Source of the DNA: JANNAT01 sp031384605
Lineage (GTDB): Bacteria; Pseudomonadota; Alphaproteobacteria; Rhodobacterales; Rhodobacteraceae
NCBI GenBank assembly: GCA_031384605.1
Contig: JANNAT010000094.1
Span: 62,001-126,000, forward strand
Reading direction: 5' to 3'
DNA length: 64,000 bases
Shown here: positions 1 through 7,994 of the stretch, one piece after another
Layout of the letters: each line of letters starts with the position of its first letter
How positions within the stretch are numbered: position 1 is the first letter of the stretch
Program-made: the position numbers and the translations under genes
Notes under the pieces: generated by a model
Told to the model about the DNA's origin: nothing
The model's database searches: none
The model's input: the letters and a program-made list of their open reading frames with translations, nothing else

Positions 1-1404
1 AGGGGCCTCTGCCCCGCCATCATAGCGGCGGGCGTTCTTGAACTCGGTTGAATCCCACCCTTTGATCGTGGGCCCTGCTTCGGCTGCGCTCGCCTCTTGC
101 GCGGCCTTGTCGGCCTTGGCGCGCAGGCGTTCGTATGCCGAGTCGCGGTCAACGGTTTCGTTATACTTGGTCCCCATCGCCGATGAGGTCATCAATTGCG
201 CGCGCAACGCATCTTCAATCGGCCCCAGTTGCGATGACGGCGGGCGGATCAGCGTGCGTTCAACCACCGATGGAATGCCCTTTGCCTCAAGGAAAGAGGT
301 CACCGCCTCGCCTGTGCCGACATCGCGGATGGCGTCTTCGGTGGCAAAGCGCGGGTTGGCGCGGTAGGTTTCCGACGCCATGCGCAGATCCTTTTGGTCT
401 TTGGCGGTAAAGGCGCGCAAAGCATGTTGCACGCGGTTTCCCAACTGACCCAAAATCACTTCGGGCACATCGGCAGGATTTTGGGTGATAAAGTAAATCC
501 CCACGCCTTTTGACCGGATCAGGCGGGCCACCTGTTCAACCTTCTGCACCAGCGCGCGGGGTGCGTCGGTGAACAGCAAATGCGCCTCGTCAAAGAAGAA
601 CACCAGTCTGGGCTTATCGGGATCGCCCACCTCGGGCAGGTTTTCGAACAGTTCTGACATCAGCCACAACAGGGACGTCGCATAAAGCCGCGGGCTGTTC
701 ATCAGCTTATCCGCCGCCAGAATGTTAACGATGCCCATTCCATTGCCATCGGTGCGCATCAGATCGGCCAGATCCAACGCAGGTTCGCCAAACATTTGCG
801 CAGCCCCCTGATTCTCCAGCACCAGCAGCCGGCGCTGAATGGCCCCCACAGACGTAGGCGAAACCAGACCAAAGCGGGCTGAAATCTCGGTCGCGTGGTC
901 TGCAACAAAGGTCAGCAGCGCCTGCAAGTCTTTCAGATCCAGCAGCGGCAGTTGTTCTTCATCGGCCAGACGGAAGGCCACGTTCAAAACACCCTCCTGC
1001 GGTTCTGTCAGTTCCAGCAGGCGGCTAAGCAGCAGCGGGCCCATTTCGGCCACGGTGGCGCGGATGGGGTGGCCCTTTTCCCCGAACATATCCCAAAACA
1101 CCACCGGAAACGCGCGGTACTGCAGATCAAGCCCGATGGTTTGGGCGCGTTTCATAAACGGCTCATGCAGTTTATGGGTGGCGGACCCCGGCGCGCCAAG
1201 GCCCGACAGATCGCCTTTCACATCGGCCATGAACACAGGCACGCCTTCGGCAGAAAAGCCTTCGGCCAGAACCTGCAGCGTGACTGTCTTACCCGTGCCG
1301 GTTGCCCCTGCGATCAGACCATGGCGGTTGCCGTATTTCAGCAACAAAGATTGTGGCAACGCATAGCCTTCGCCACCCCCGCCCACGAAAATTGTTTCGC
1401 CCAT
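1..1404 (-). CDS. HerA-like ATPase/helicase, DUF853 family (3' end outside window)
   Basis: The 468 codons present read from an ATG at 1404 to the window edge, so the C-terminus is missing. The N-terminus carries a Walker A loop (GATGTGKT), preceded by a short segment beginning MGETIFVGGGGE. A Walker B-type acidic strand (LVFFFDEAHLLF) lies near residues 260-270, followed by a sensor segment (IYFITQNPADVPEVILGQLGNRVQHALRAF written in part). This arrangement is that of the DUF853/YjgR branch of HerA-FtsK P-loop ATPases, usually about 500 residues, so most of the protein is here. The family is presumed to move or remodel DNA; its cellular task is poorly defined. It is transcribed leftwards away from the small-RNA region at 1.5-1.7 kb. 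Family assignment is firm, function is not. Confidence 0.85.
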   Translation of the reverse strand, partial: MGETIFVGGGGEGYALPQSLLLKYGNRHGLIAGATGTGKTVTLQVLAEGFSAEGVPVFMADVKGDLSGLGAPGSATHKLHEPFMKRAQTIGLDLQYRAFPVVFWDMFGEKGHPIRATVAEMGPLLLSRLLELTEPQEGVLNVAFRLADEEQLPLLDLKDLQALLTFVADHATEISARFGLVSPTSVGAIQRRLLVLENQGAAQMFGEPALDLADLMRTDGNGMGIVNILAADKLMNSPRLYATSLLWLMSELFENLPEVGDPDKPRLVFFFDEAHLLFTDAPRALVQKVEQVARLIRSKGVGIYFITQNPADVPEVILGQLGNRVQHALRAFTAKDQKDLRMASETYRANPRFATEDAIRDVGTGEAVTSFLEAKGIPSVVERTLIRPPSSQLGPIEDALRAQLMTSSAMGTKYNETVDRDSAYERLRAKADKAAQEASAAEAGPTIKGWDSTEFKNARRYDGGAEAP

Positions 1405-1495
1405 CTGTGCCGTCCCCATCATTATGCTGCGGCGATCCACATTCACCGTTTGCGTGCAAAATACATTGTTAACCTAATCGTGCCAGTGTTGATCG

Positions 1496-1579
1496 CACAG
1501 ACCGCGCGTTTCGCATGGGACTGTGATGACTTCCTCCCTGTCTGACTGGCCGCACCCCCAAAAGGTGCGGTCTTTTTTT
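1496..1579 (+). ncRNA. Candidate small RNA A with CCTCCCTGT core and intrinsic terminator
   Basis: No convincing reading frame lies here, yet a strong rightward terminator (1550-1579) closes a segment with a possible 5' stem (CACAG 1496-1500 with CTGTG 1521-1525). Between stem and terminator is single-stranded CCTCCCTGT (1533-1541), then GACT (1544-1547), then GGCC. The same core and spacing recur at 28359-28373 before another terminator. The polypyrimidine core is complementary to a Shine-Dalgarno sequence, as in the CUCCUCCC-bearing CcsR/cuckoo RNAs known from Rhodobacter. The 5' end is uncertain: I found no good promoter, so the start given is only the start of the 5' stem. Confidence 0.45.
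1550..1579 (+). terminator. Rho-independent terminator
   Basis: A 7-bp stem CCGCACC (1550-1556) / GGTGCGG (1564-1570) with a 7-base loop is followed by TCTTTTTTT. It points rightwards, while the neighbouring coding gene (1-1404) runs leftwards, so it ends a non-coding transcript. Confidence 0.75.
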
Positions 1580-1613
1580 GGCGAAATGGGCGAAATCAGC
1601 CACAGATTTCATG

Positions 1614-1642
1614 TTGACGCTTGCCTCAAAGCGCCGTAGTTT
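1614..1642 (+). promoter_or_regulatory. Candidate sigma-70 promoter for small RNA B
   Basis: TTGACG (1614-1619), a 17-base spacer and TAGTTT (1637-1642) resemble a housekeeping promoter. The predicted start near 1649 lies inside a dyad: TTGCTCC (1641-1647) pairs with GGGAGCAA (1669-1676), and GTCGG (1653-1657) pairs with CCGAC (1663-1667). The dyad could act as an operator over the start site as well as an RNA fold. Confidence 0.4.
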
Positions 1643-1648
1643 GCTCCA

Positions 1649-1726
1649 TCAAGTCGGCCAGTCCGACAGGGAGCAAAGAAAATAGGTGTGGAAAAAGGGT
1701 CGGTTTGCCGGCCCTTTTTCTTTTTT
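1649..1726 (+). ncRNA. Candidate small RNA B
   Basis: A probable promoter (1614-1642) is followed within 80 bases by a strong intrinsic terminator (1692-1726) with no credible reading frame between. The predicted transcript holds a short hairpin (GTCGG/CCGAC, 1653-1667), an A-rich linker and the terminator. It sits directly after small RNA A on the same strand, in a 465-bp gap between the leftward HerA-like gene and rightward ialB. It lacks the CCTCCCTGT core, so it is not an obvious copy of A. It might instead be a leader or attenuator for ialB, though the strong terminator argues for a separate transcript. Confidence 0.4.
1692..1726 (+). terminator. Rho-independent terminator
   Basis: A 12-bp stem AAAAAGGGTCGG (1692-1703) / CCGGCCCTTTTT (1708-1719), with one G-U pair and a TTTG loop, runs into TTTTTCTTTTTT. 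This is a textbook intrinsic terminator read rightwards, about 150 bp before ialB. Confidence 0.8.
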
Positions 1727-1878
1727 GAAGGGATATCAAATTGTTACCTGGCTAAGCAGGTTTTTGCTTACCTTGACCTTAATTTTACCGCGCAGGGCCG
1801 CCTGTGCCGTTTTTCGCACCTGACTTGGGAAAAATGGCATGTTAGACCCTGCGGCGAACAACCAAGAAAGTGACAGTA

Positions 1879-2571
1879 ATGTCGATGATTGATTTTAGCC
1901 GTGCGATTGCCTTTTCCATTGGTCTTACCTTGGCCGCAATGCCGTTTTCCAGCGCAGCTTTTGCCCAAGATGCCACCACAGAACCTGCTGCGCCTGCCAC
2001 CGATGCGCCTGCCGATCCTGGCGTGGTCGTCGATGCGCCGGTTGATGATGGCTTGTCGATGGGCGCAGCCGAGGCCGCGCCGTCAGTGCCGCTGACCCAG
2101 GAAACGGCCGAGGTGAATGACACCTATCTGCTGAACACCATTGATGCCTGGGAGCTGCGCTGCGTTAAAACTGCAGATGGGTCTGATCCGTGTCAGTTGT
2201 ATCAGCTGTTGAAAGATGCAGACGGCAATTCAGTTGCTGAATTCAGCCTGTTTGCGCTGCCCGATGGCGGCCAGGCAACCGCCGGGGCAACGGTGATTGC
2301 GCCTTTGGAAACCCTGCTGACGGCAAATCTGCGCATTGCCATTGATGGCGGAGAGCCAAAGATTTATCCCTTTACCTTTTGCGCCACCCTAGGCTGCGTC
2401 GCCCGTGTGGGATTTACCGCGGAAGAAGTGGCGCAGTTCAAAAAGGGCGCGAAGGCTGTGATGACCATCGTTCCCGCAGGTGCGCCGGACCAAAAGGTTA
2501 ATCTTGATATCTCACTGAAAGGCTTTACCGCAGGGTTTGACGCGGTCAAGGCGACGATGCCAAAGCCGTAA
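1879..2571 (+). CDS. Invasion-associated locus B (IalB) family periplasmic protein
   Basis: The 230-residue product starts with a Sec signal peptide (hydrophobic stretch ending near AAFAQ), then an Ala/Pro/Asp-rich low-complexity linker, then the IalB-type domain from about residue 85 (WELRCV, paired cysteines in DPCQLYQLL and FCATLGCVARVGF). IalB-family proteins are exported; the Bartonella founder is linked to erythrocyte invasion, but in free-living alphaproteobacteria the role is unknown. I chose the ATG at 1879, about 8 bases after AAAG; a GTG at 1870 and an ATG at 1885 are alternatives and do not change the mature protein. It is followed by a palindromic element and a terminator, so it is probably monocistronic. 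Confidence 0.85.
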   Translation: MSMIDFSRAIAFSIGLTLAAMPFSSAAFAQDATTEPAAPATDAPADPGVVVDAPVDDGLSMGAAEAAPSVPLTQETAEVNDTYLLNTIDAWELRCVKTADGSDPCQLYQLLKDADGNSVAEFSLFALPDGGQATAGATVIAPLETLLTANLRIAIDGGEPKIYPFTFCATLGCVARVGFTAEEVAQFKKGAKAVMTIVPAGAPDQKVNLDISLKGFTAGFDAVKATMPKP

Positions 2572-2585
2572 ATTTACTTGCCAAG

Positions 2586-2674
2586 AGCGTTTCGAGTTTA
2601 AGTTGGATCAGAAATTCAAACCAAAAGTGTTTGAATTCTGATGCTTAAGCTTTCAACAGAAACTCGAAACGCTT
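2586..2674. repeat. Nested palindromic intergenic element
   Basis: An outer arm AGCGTTTCGAGTTT (2586-2599) is repeated inverted at 2660-2673. Inside it, an ATCAGAAATTCAAAC arm pairs imperfectly with GTTTGAATTCTGAT (about 2630-2643). The whole 89-bp unit can fold into one long hairpin. It lies between the convergent ialB and ketoacyl-synthase genes and has the look of a dispersed REP/MITE-like element, but only one copy is in this window. Confidence 0.7.
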
Positions 2675-2679
2675 AAACG

Positions 2680-2705
2680 GGCCCCGGATCAGGTTCGGGG
2701 CCTTT
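2680..2705 (+). terminator. Intrinsic terminator after ialB
   Basis: GGCCCCG (2680-2686) pairs with CGGGGCC (2696-2702) around a 9-base loop and is followed by a short TTT. It overlaps the stop of the convergent gene and probably serves ialB. Confidence 0.5.
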
Positions 2706-3915
2706 AGCTTGCACGCCGTAGCGCAATGACCGCGTTCATGCCCCCAAACGCAAACGCGTTCGACAGCGCAACAGACACATGTACATCGCGCGCCACGTTT
2801 GGCACCACATCCAACCCACACTGCGGATCAGGCTGTTGATAGCCCAACGTCGGGGCGACCACCCCCTTTTGCAGCGCCATCAGACACGCCAGCAGTTCCA
2901 CCGCCCCAGCCGCGCCGATCAGATGGCCATGCATGGATTTGGTTGACGACACCATCAGCCGCGCCACGTGATCGCCAAACACCTGCGAAATCGCCGCGCA
3001 TTCCGTCTTGTCATTTGCCGCCGTCGCCGTGCCATGGGCGTTGATGTAATCCACCTGATCGGCATTGATCCGCGCATCGCGCAACGCCCCCGCAATCGCG
3101 CGCGCAGCCCCCGTGACCGACGGCATCACGATATCAGACGCATCAGATGTCATCGCAAACCCAATCACTTCGGCCAGAATTTCGGCGCCGCGGGCACGCG
3201 CATGATCGTAGTCTTCGAACACGAAAATCGCCGCCCCTTCGCCCATCACCATACCATTTCGATTGGCACTGAACGGGCGGCAGGCATCGGGCGACATCAC
3301 GCGCAAGCCCTCCCAAGCCTTTAGCCCGCCAAAACACAGCATTGATTCCGCCCCACCCGTGATCATCACCGGCGCTGCCCCCGACCGCACCATCCCAAAC
3401 GCCAATCCCATGGCGTGATTGGCGCTGGCACAGGCGGTAGACACGGAAAAACTCGGGCCCTGCAGCCCGTGCTGGATAGACAGATGTGCGGCCCCTGCGT
3501 TGTTCATCAGGCGCGGCACCACAAACGGATGCACCCGGTTTTTGCCATCGGCATAAACGCTGTGATAGGCGTCATCCCACGTGGTAACGCCCCCCGCTGC
3601 CGTGCCCAGAACCACACCCGCCGAAAGTGCCAGATCACCGTCAAACGTCAGCCCCGATTGGCCAACCGCTTGGCGTGCCGCGATCAGGGTGAATTGGGTA
3701 AAGCGGTCATAAAGCACCAGTTCCTGTCGGCTGAAATGCACTTCAGGATCAAACCCCTGCACTTGCGCACCGATCTTGATCGACAGGCGGTCAACATCGC
3801 GAAACTGCAATAGGCCAATGCCGCAATGCCCGTCTTGCAGGGCCTGATAGGTTGCGGCCACATTGGCACCCAACGGATTGACCGTGCCCGCGCCGGTAAT
3901 AACAACCCGCTTCAT
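2704..3915 (-). CDS. Beta-ketoacyl-[ACP] synthase (FabF/KAS II type)
   Basis: The 403-residue protein is a complete thiolase-fold condensing enzyme. The nucleophilic Cys162 lies in STACASANHA, the first catalytic His is His294 in NAHGTAT, and Lys326/His331 lie in KSMHGHLIGAAG; the glycine-rich C-terminus (NAFAFGGMNA) is also present. It would extend an acyl-ACP with malonyl-ACP. It overlaps the preceding acyl carrier protein gene by ATGA, and LpxD and L,D-transpeptidase genes lie just upstream on the same strand. That context suggests a dedicated, envelope-related acyl chain rather than bulk fatty acid synthesis; this is inference, recalling the AcpXL/FabF-XL clusters of rhizobia. A general fabF would normally sit beside acpP/fabG. 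Confidence 0.88.
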   Translation of the reverse strand: MKRVVITGAGTVNPLGANVAATYQALQDGHCGIGLLQFRDVDRLSIKIGAQVQGFDPEVHFSRQELVLYDRFTQFTLIAARQAVGQSGLTFDGDLALSAGVVLGTAAGGVTTWDDAYHSVYADGKNRVHPFVVPRLMNNAGAAHLSIQHGLQGPSFSVSTACASANHAMGLAFGMVRSGAAPVMITGGAESMLCFGGLKAWEGLRVMSPDACRPFSANRNGMVMGEGAAIFVFEDYDHARARGAEILAEVIGFAMTSDASDIVMPSVTGAARAIAGALRDARINADQVDYINAHGTATAANDKTECAAISQVFGDHVARLMVSSTKSMHGHLIGAAGAVELLACLMALQKGVVAPTLGYQQPDPQCGLDVVPNVARDVHVSVALSNAFAFGGMNAVIALRRAS

Positions 3916-4208
3916 CGCGCTTTGGCGGCAATCAGGCTTTGCACAGCGGCGATGATGGCCCCAACGGAAGAGATATCAAAATCAGATTGCGCGGTGTCGT
4001 TGGCATTGAAGGGCACGGTGATATCAAACGCCTCTTCGATGGCAAAGATCGACTCGACCAGACCCAGACTGTCAACGCCCAAATCGGTCAAGCTGGCCCC
4101 CGGATGCACGTCCGCTAGCGGTAAGACCGCTTGTTCGGCGATAATGGCCATCACCCGATTGGCAACCTGCTGCGACGCCGCTTGGTTAATCTTCAGGATT
4201 TGGTTCAT
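3912..4208 (-). CDS. Acyl carrier protein (specialised, AcpXL-like)
   Basis: This 98-residue protein has the phosphopantetheine site in LGVDSLGLVES (the Ser of DSL), the classical acyl carrier motif. It is longer than the usual 77-residue AcpP and has an acidic helix after the site. The gene starts 30 bases after lpxD ends and overlaps the ketoacyl synthase by 4 bases, so carrier and synthase are probably translationally coupled. The likely role is to carry an acyl chain made by the adjacent synthase to the LpxD-like acyltransferase. The length recalls the rhizobial very-long-chain carrier AcpXL, but I see no further proof of chain length. Confidence 0.85.
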   Translation of the reverse strand: MNQILKINQAASQQVANRVMAIIAEQAVLPLADVHPGASLTDLGVDSLGLVESIFAIEEAFDITVPFNANDTAQSDFDISSVGAIIAAVQSLIAAKAR

Positions 4209-4238
4209 GTGATATTCCCTGTGCCCAAAGTGGTAGAC

Positions 4239-5321
4239 TTATTTCGTGTCATCACGCTGTTTTTCAAGTGCGGCCACCCGTGCGGCCAATCGCGGCAACC
4301 GACGCAGGGCTTTTTGCATTTCAACATGGGTTTCCATCTTTACTGCAGGATACCCCAACATCACACGCCCCGATGGCACATTTGTGAACACCTTGGTCGC
4401 GCCGCCACAAATCACGTCATCGCCGATGAATATATTGTCATTCACCCCACATTGCCCGCCCATCACCACGCGGTTGCCGATGCGCGCCGATCCGGCAATG
4501 CCCACCTGACCACACAGCAGGCAATCGGTGCCCACCTGCACGTTATGACCAACATGCACCAGATTATCCAGTTTGGTGCCCGACCCGATGCTGGTGTTGC
4601 GGATCGTGCCGCGATCAATCGCACAATTGGCCCCGATTTCCACATCATCGCCAAGGGTCACCGCCCCCAGCGAATGAATACGGATCCAGCTTTGGGCGGT
4701 AATGGCATCGCGCTGCCCCAAGGTTTCGCGAATTTGTTCAACGCCCGATTTTTCGGGGGTGACAAAGGAAAACCCATCCGCGCCGATCACGGCACCCGGT
4801 TGGCAGATGAACCGATCGCCTATCACTACGCCCGCGCCAATGCGCGCGCCCTGCAAGATCATCGCATTTGATCCGATCACCGCGCCCGCCTCGATTGATA
4901 CATGGCTGGCGATGCGGGCATGGGGCCCAATGCGCGCGGCGGCACCGATGGTGACAAATGGGCCTATCGCCGCATTTTCACCAAGAATTGCGGATGGGTG
5001 GATCACTGCCATCGGATGCACGCCGGGCGCTATATCGGGCCCCGCATCCAATATCCGGCTTAATCCTGCCATTGCCAGCCGCCCGCGTGGCGCAAAGATC
5101 GCAGCCTTCAGTCCCAATTCGCGCCAATCGGCACCGGGCCACAGCAGTGCGGCACGCGCCCGCCCTTGGGCCAAACCCGGCGCATATTTCGGATCCATCG
5201 CCAATGCCAGATCATCCGGGCCAGCGGCTGCAGGTTCTGCGGCGCGCGTAATGACAATGTCCAGATCGCCTTGCGCATCCGCCCCCAAAGCTGTGGCTAT
5301 GTCACGGATCGTATGGGGCAT
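4239..5321 (-). CDS. lpxD: UDP-3-O-acylglucosamine N-acyltransferase (LpxD family)
   Basis: The 360-residue protein has the LpxD layout: a small N-terminal domain, then a left-handed beta-helix made of hexapeptide repeats from about residue 100 to 320 (IGPFVTIG, IGPHARIA, IGAGVVIG), with the conserved DNLVHVGHNVQVG segment holding the catalytic His. It ends in a helical tail (ALRRLPRLAARVAALEK). LpxD adds the N-linked 3-hydroxyacyl chain in lipid A synthesis. Here it is followed by a private acyl carrier protein and synthase instead of fabZ-lpxA. It is therefore probably a second, specialised LpxD, assuming the usual bamA-lpxD-fabZ-lpxA cluster exists elsewhere in the genome. Confidence 0.88.
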   Translation of the reverse strand: MPHTIRDIATALGADAQGDLDIVITRAAEPAAAGPDDLALAMDPKYAPGLAQGRARAALLWPGADWRELGLKAAIFAPRGRLAMAGLSRILDAGPDIAPGVHPMAVIHPSAILGENAAIGPFVTIGAAARIGPHARIASHVSIEAGAVIGSNAMILQGARIGAGVVIGDRFICQPGAVIGADGFSFVTPEKSGVEQIRETLGQRDAITAQSWIRIHSLGAVTLGDDVEIGANCAIDRGTIRNTSIGSGTKLDNLVHVGHNVQVGTDCLLCGQVGIAGSARIGNRVVMGGQCGVNDNIFIGDDVICGGATKVFTNVPSGRVMLGYPAVKMETHVEMQKALRRLPRLAARVAALEKQRDDTK

Positions 5322-5385
5322 ATCGTCCTTTCAGGCGGTCTGGCGCAAAGCGGCGGCGCTTATCCCAGAATTAACCCTGAAACGG

Positions 5386-6990
5386 CTAAAGCACCACCCC
5401 GGCCTGCACCAACGCCTCAAATATCCGCGCGTCGCGCCCATATATATCGCGCCGGTAGGTCATCGCCCCCTTGGCCGAGGGCCATGCCGTGAAATAGACC
5501 AGATGCACTGGCACCGGCGCATCCAGCGACACCGGGCTTTCTTTGTCAGTCGCCAGATTTCTGGCAAATACCCCTTTGGGATCATCAGTTTGCCGCCCCA
5601 ACAGCGTATAAGCAAAATCCATCGGATCACTTAGGCGAATGCAGCCATGACTGAAGGCACGCACCTCTTTGTCGAACAAAGATTTCGCGGGGGTATCGTG
5701 CAGGTAGATATTATAGGTGTTGGGGAACATGAATTTCACCTTGCCCAACGCATTGCCATCCGACGGCGGCTGACGCAGACCAAAGGGGAAACTATTGGCC
5801 GAATAGGCGGCAAAATTCACCGCTCCGCGCGGCACAACACGGCCTGCGCCATCAATCACCTGCAAATGGCTGACCGCATTTGCGTTGCGCTGCAACAGTG
5901 GCAGATATTCCTTGACGATGATCGACCGCGGCACGCCCCAACTGGGGTTGATCACCATAAACTCCATCGTATCAGAAAATTCCGGGGTGCGGCGGTCGGC
6001 CTCGTTTGAGCCGATAACGGCACGGGTTTGAAAGGTGATATGCCCATCATCGACGATTTTGGCCGTGAAATCAGGCTGGTTCACCCAGATATGGCGCGCG
6101 CCACGCGGCGCATTGCCCATCCAGCGCAACCGTTCCAGTGCCACAACAACAGACTTCAGCCGATCCTGGGGCGCTGCGTTCAGCGCAAGGATTGTGCTTG
6201 CCCCAGCCACACCATCGGCGACAAGACCCTGATCCAACTGATATCGCTGAACGGCGCGCTGAATGACTTTATCATAGACAGCACTGGACGAACGATCCAG
6301 ATAATTCAACGCAATCAGCCGGTTGCGCAATGAGATTAAAGCGTCACCTGAATCACCAGGTTGCAATTTTTCGGCCAAAATCTGGCCACCCCAACCGCCC
6401 GAGGCAATCCGCGCCTCAAGGATGAACTTTTCTTTGATCAGGCGGGCATATTCCGGGGCTTTGGGGGCAAGATCGCGCAAAAAAGCGTCCGGGGCCGGGC
6501 TGGCAGCAAATTGTGCCAGTAATATCGCGGGATCGGGCCTGATGATGTCGCGCACAATGCCGCTGTCTACCGATTTGGGCTGCAACGCGCCTGAACTGAC
6601 GTCATTGGCATAAGATAAAAACGCCGTTGTCAAAGCCACTTCAACGCGGCCACGATCGCCTTCGGTAACAGCCGCTTTGGCCTGTTCGACCAAGCCGGCC
6701 GCATCGTAGCGCGTAGCTGGCAAGCCATGCATGGCGGCTTGCGACAACGCTGTGATCAGGGCGGTGCGGCGCGCCCGATCTTGTGGGCCTGTCCATAAGG
6801 TCTGATAACCGCCTTGACGATAAAATGCGGCAATTTCATCCGAAGACGACGCCGCTTCGGCCAATGAGCGGGTAAAAGCGGTTGTCTGCGCCTGCGCGGC
6901 CCCTGCCGCAGCCCAAACGATCGCCAAAGCCGCAACTGCAGAACGCAAAATCAAAAATCCGGGTAATCCGGCGTAAACACGAACTTTCAC
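5386..6990 (-). CDS. L,D-transpeptidase with peptidoglycan-binding domain (LdtD/YcbB type)
   Basis: The 534-residue protein opens with a signal peptide ending near AAGAAQAQ. A mixed N-terminal domain is followed by a peptidoglycan-binding module around residues 215-275 (GDSGDALISLRNRL, VQRYQLDQGLVADGVAG), and then a YkuD catalytic domain with SHGCIRL, whose Cys450 is the nucleophile. The length and order match the large LdtD/YcbB group that makes 3-3 cross-links in the periplasm. The start is a GTG at 6990 with AAAGGTG six bases before it. The lpxD gene starts 64 bases downstream of its stop, so this may be the first gene of a four-gene envelope operon. Confidence 0.88.
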   Translation of the reverse strand: MKVRVYAGLPGFLILRSAVAALAIVWAAAGAAQAQTTAFTRSLAEAASSSDEIAAFYRQGGYQTLWTGPQDRARRTALITALSQAAMHGLPATRYDAAGLVEQAKAAVTEGDRGRVEVALTTAFLSYANDVSSGALQPKSVDSGIVRDIIRPDPAILLAQFAASPAPDAFLRDLAPKAPEYARLIKEKFILEARIASGGWGGQILAEKLQPGDSGDALISLRNRLIALNYLDRSSSAVYDKVIQRAVQRYQLDQGLVADGVAGASTILALNAAPQDRLKSVVVALERLRWMGNAPRGARHIWVNQPDFTAKIVDDGHITFQTRAVIGSNEADRRTPEFSDTMEFMVINPSWGVPRSIIVKEYLPLLQRNANAVSHLQVIDGAGRVVPRGAVNFAAYSANSFPFGLRQPPSDGNALGKVKFMFPNTYNIYLHDTPAKSLFDKEVRAFSHGCIRLSDPMDFAYTLLGRQTDDPKGVFARNLATDKESPVSLDAPVPVHLVYFTAWPSAKGAMTYRRDIYGRDARIFEALVQAGVVL

Positions 6991-7320
6991 AATTCACCTT
7001 TTGTGTCAGGTGGCAGCAGCCCTGCACCGATAAGTCTTATGTTCCCGAAAATCTGGCAAGTGTAAACTGATCTTGCGGGCCTGCGGAAAACTGACAGCGT
7101 CAGTGTGTCTTTGATTGTGGCAAATCTGGCTTGAATGGGCAGGTGCGGATTTCCCCACTTGTCACAGCCAGATTCAGCAATTTTTCGCCTATTACCTTTA
7201 GGTTCCAATGAATACGGCGATTCTGCACTTTGGCTTCGGATTCAGGTGTGCCATAACATCGTCAACACTTGGGGATGAAGTGGCAGACAAATCGCCGATA
7301 CAGGCGGTCAAAGACCAGCG
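6991..7320. other. Divergent intergenic region (330 bp)
   Basis: This gap separates the leftward L,D-transpeptidase from the rightward DUF882 gene and must hold both promoters. I see no coding frame, no terminator and no clear promoter boxes that I would defend. Confidence 0.4.
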
Positions 7321-7908
7321 ATGGGACAGGCGCAAAGAATGGCGATATCGAACTTGACGGGGGTCACGCGGCGTGGGCTGCTTGGTGTTTTTGCAGCTAC
7401 GGCTGTGATTGCGGCACCAACGCTTTCTAACGCGTTCGGCTTGTTGAAGGGTGCAGGCGACATACGCCGCATCAAAATGTATTCGGGCAGGACGGGTGAA
7501 AGTGTTGACACCATCTACTGGATCGAAGGCGAATACATTCCCGAAGTGTTGAAGGAAATCAACCACTTCATGCGTGATTGGCGGTCAGACGCCACGGTAA
7601 AGATGGATCCGGGCAATCTTGACATCATCGCGGCTTCGCATCGTTTGATGGATGTGACAGAGCCTTATATGCTGCTGTCGGGCTATCGCAGCCCCGCAAC
7701 AAATGCGATGTTACGGTCAAACTCTCGCGGGGTTGCAAAGAATTCCCTGCACATGAAAGGCAAGGCGGCTGACCTTCGGTTGAAGTCGCGTTCTGTCGGG
7801 CAAATGGCCAAAGCCGCTGAGGCCTGCGGGGCTGGCGGCGTTGGACATTACTATCGGTCAAACTTTGTCCATATGGATTGCGGCCCGGTTCGCACCTGGG
7901 GCGGATAA
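7321..7908 (+). CDS. DUF882/M15-like peptidoglycan peptidase, Tat-exported
   Basis: The 195-residue protein begins with a twin-arginine signal (TRRGLLGVFAATAVIAAP), so it is probably exported folded. The mature part is a DUF882 (YcbK-like, peptidase M15 fold) domain: SGYRSPATNAMLR, the zinc-ligand segment SLHMKGKAADL and a C-terminal NFVHMDCGPVRTW supplying another His. Relatives include murein D,D-endopeptidases, which fits its position opposite an L,D-transpeptidase gene. No good Shine-Dalgarno marks the ATG at 7321; ATG 7339 is an equal choice and leaves the signal intact. A strong terminator follows, so the gene stands alone. Confidence 0.85.
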   Translation: MGQAQRMAISNLTGVTRRGLLGVFAATAVIAAPTLSNAFGLLKGAGDIRRIKMYSGRTGESVDTIYWIEGEYIPEVLKEINHFMRDWRSDATVKMDPGNLDIIAASHRLMDVTEPYMLLSGYRSPATNAMLRSNSRGVAKNSLHMKGKAADLRLKSRSVGQMAKAAEACGAGGVGHYYRSNFVHMDCGPVRTWGG

Positions 7909-7932
7909 CGCCGATCACGAAGATTTTATTGA

Positions 7933-7960
7933 AAAAGGGCACCTTTGGGTGCCCTTTTGT
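7933..7960 (+). terminator. Intrinsic terminator after the DUF882 gene
   Basis: An 11-bp stem AAAAGGGCACC (7933-7943) / GGTGCCCTTTT (7948-7958) with a TTTG loop. The A and T runs on both sides could let it work for the convergent rlmE as well. Confidence 0.85.
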
Positions 7961-7994
7961 TTTCCGATGCACCGCGATTGTTTCCCAAATGTGG

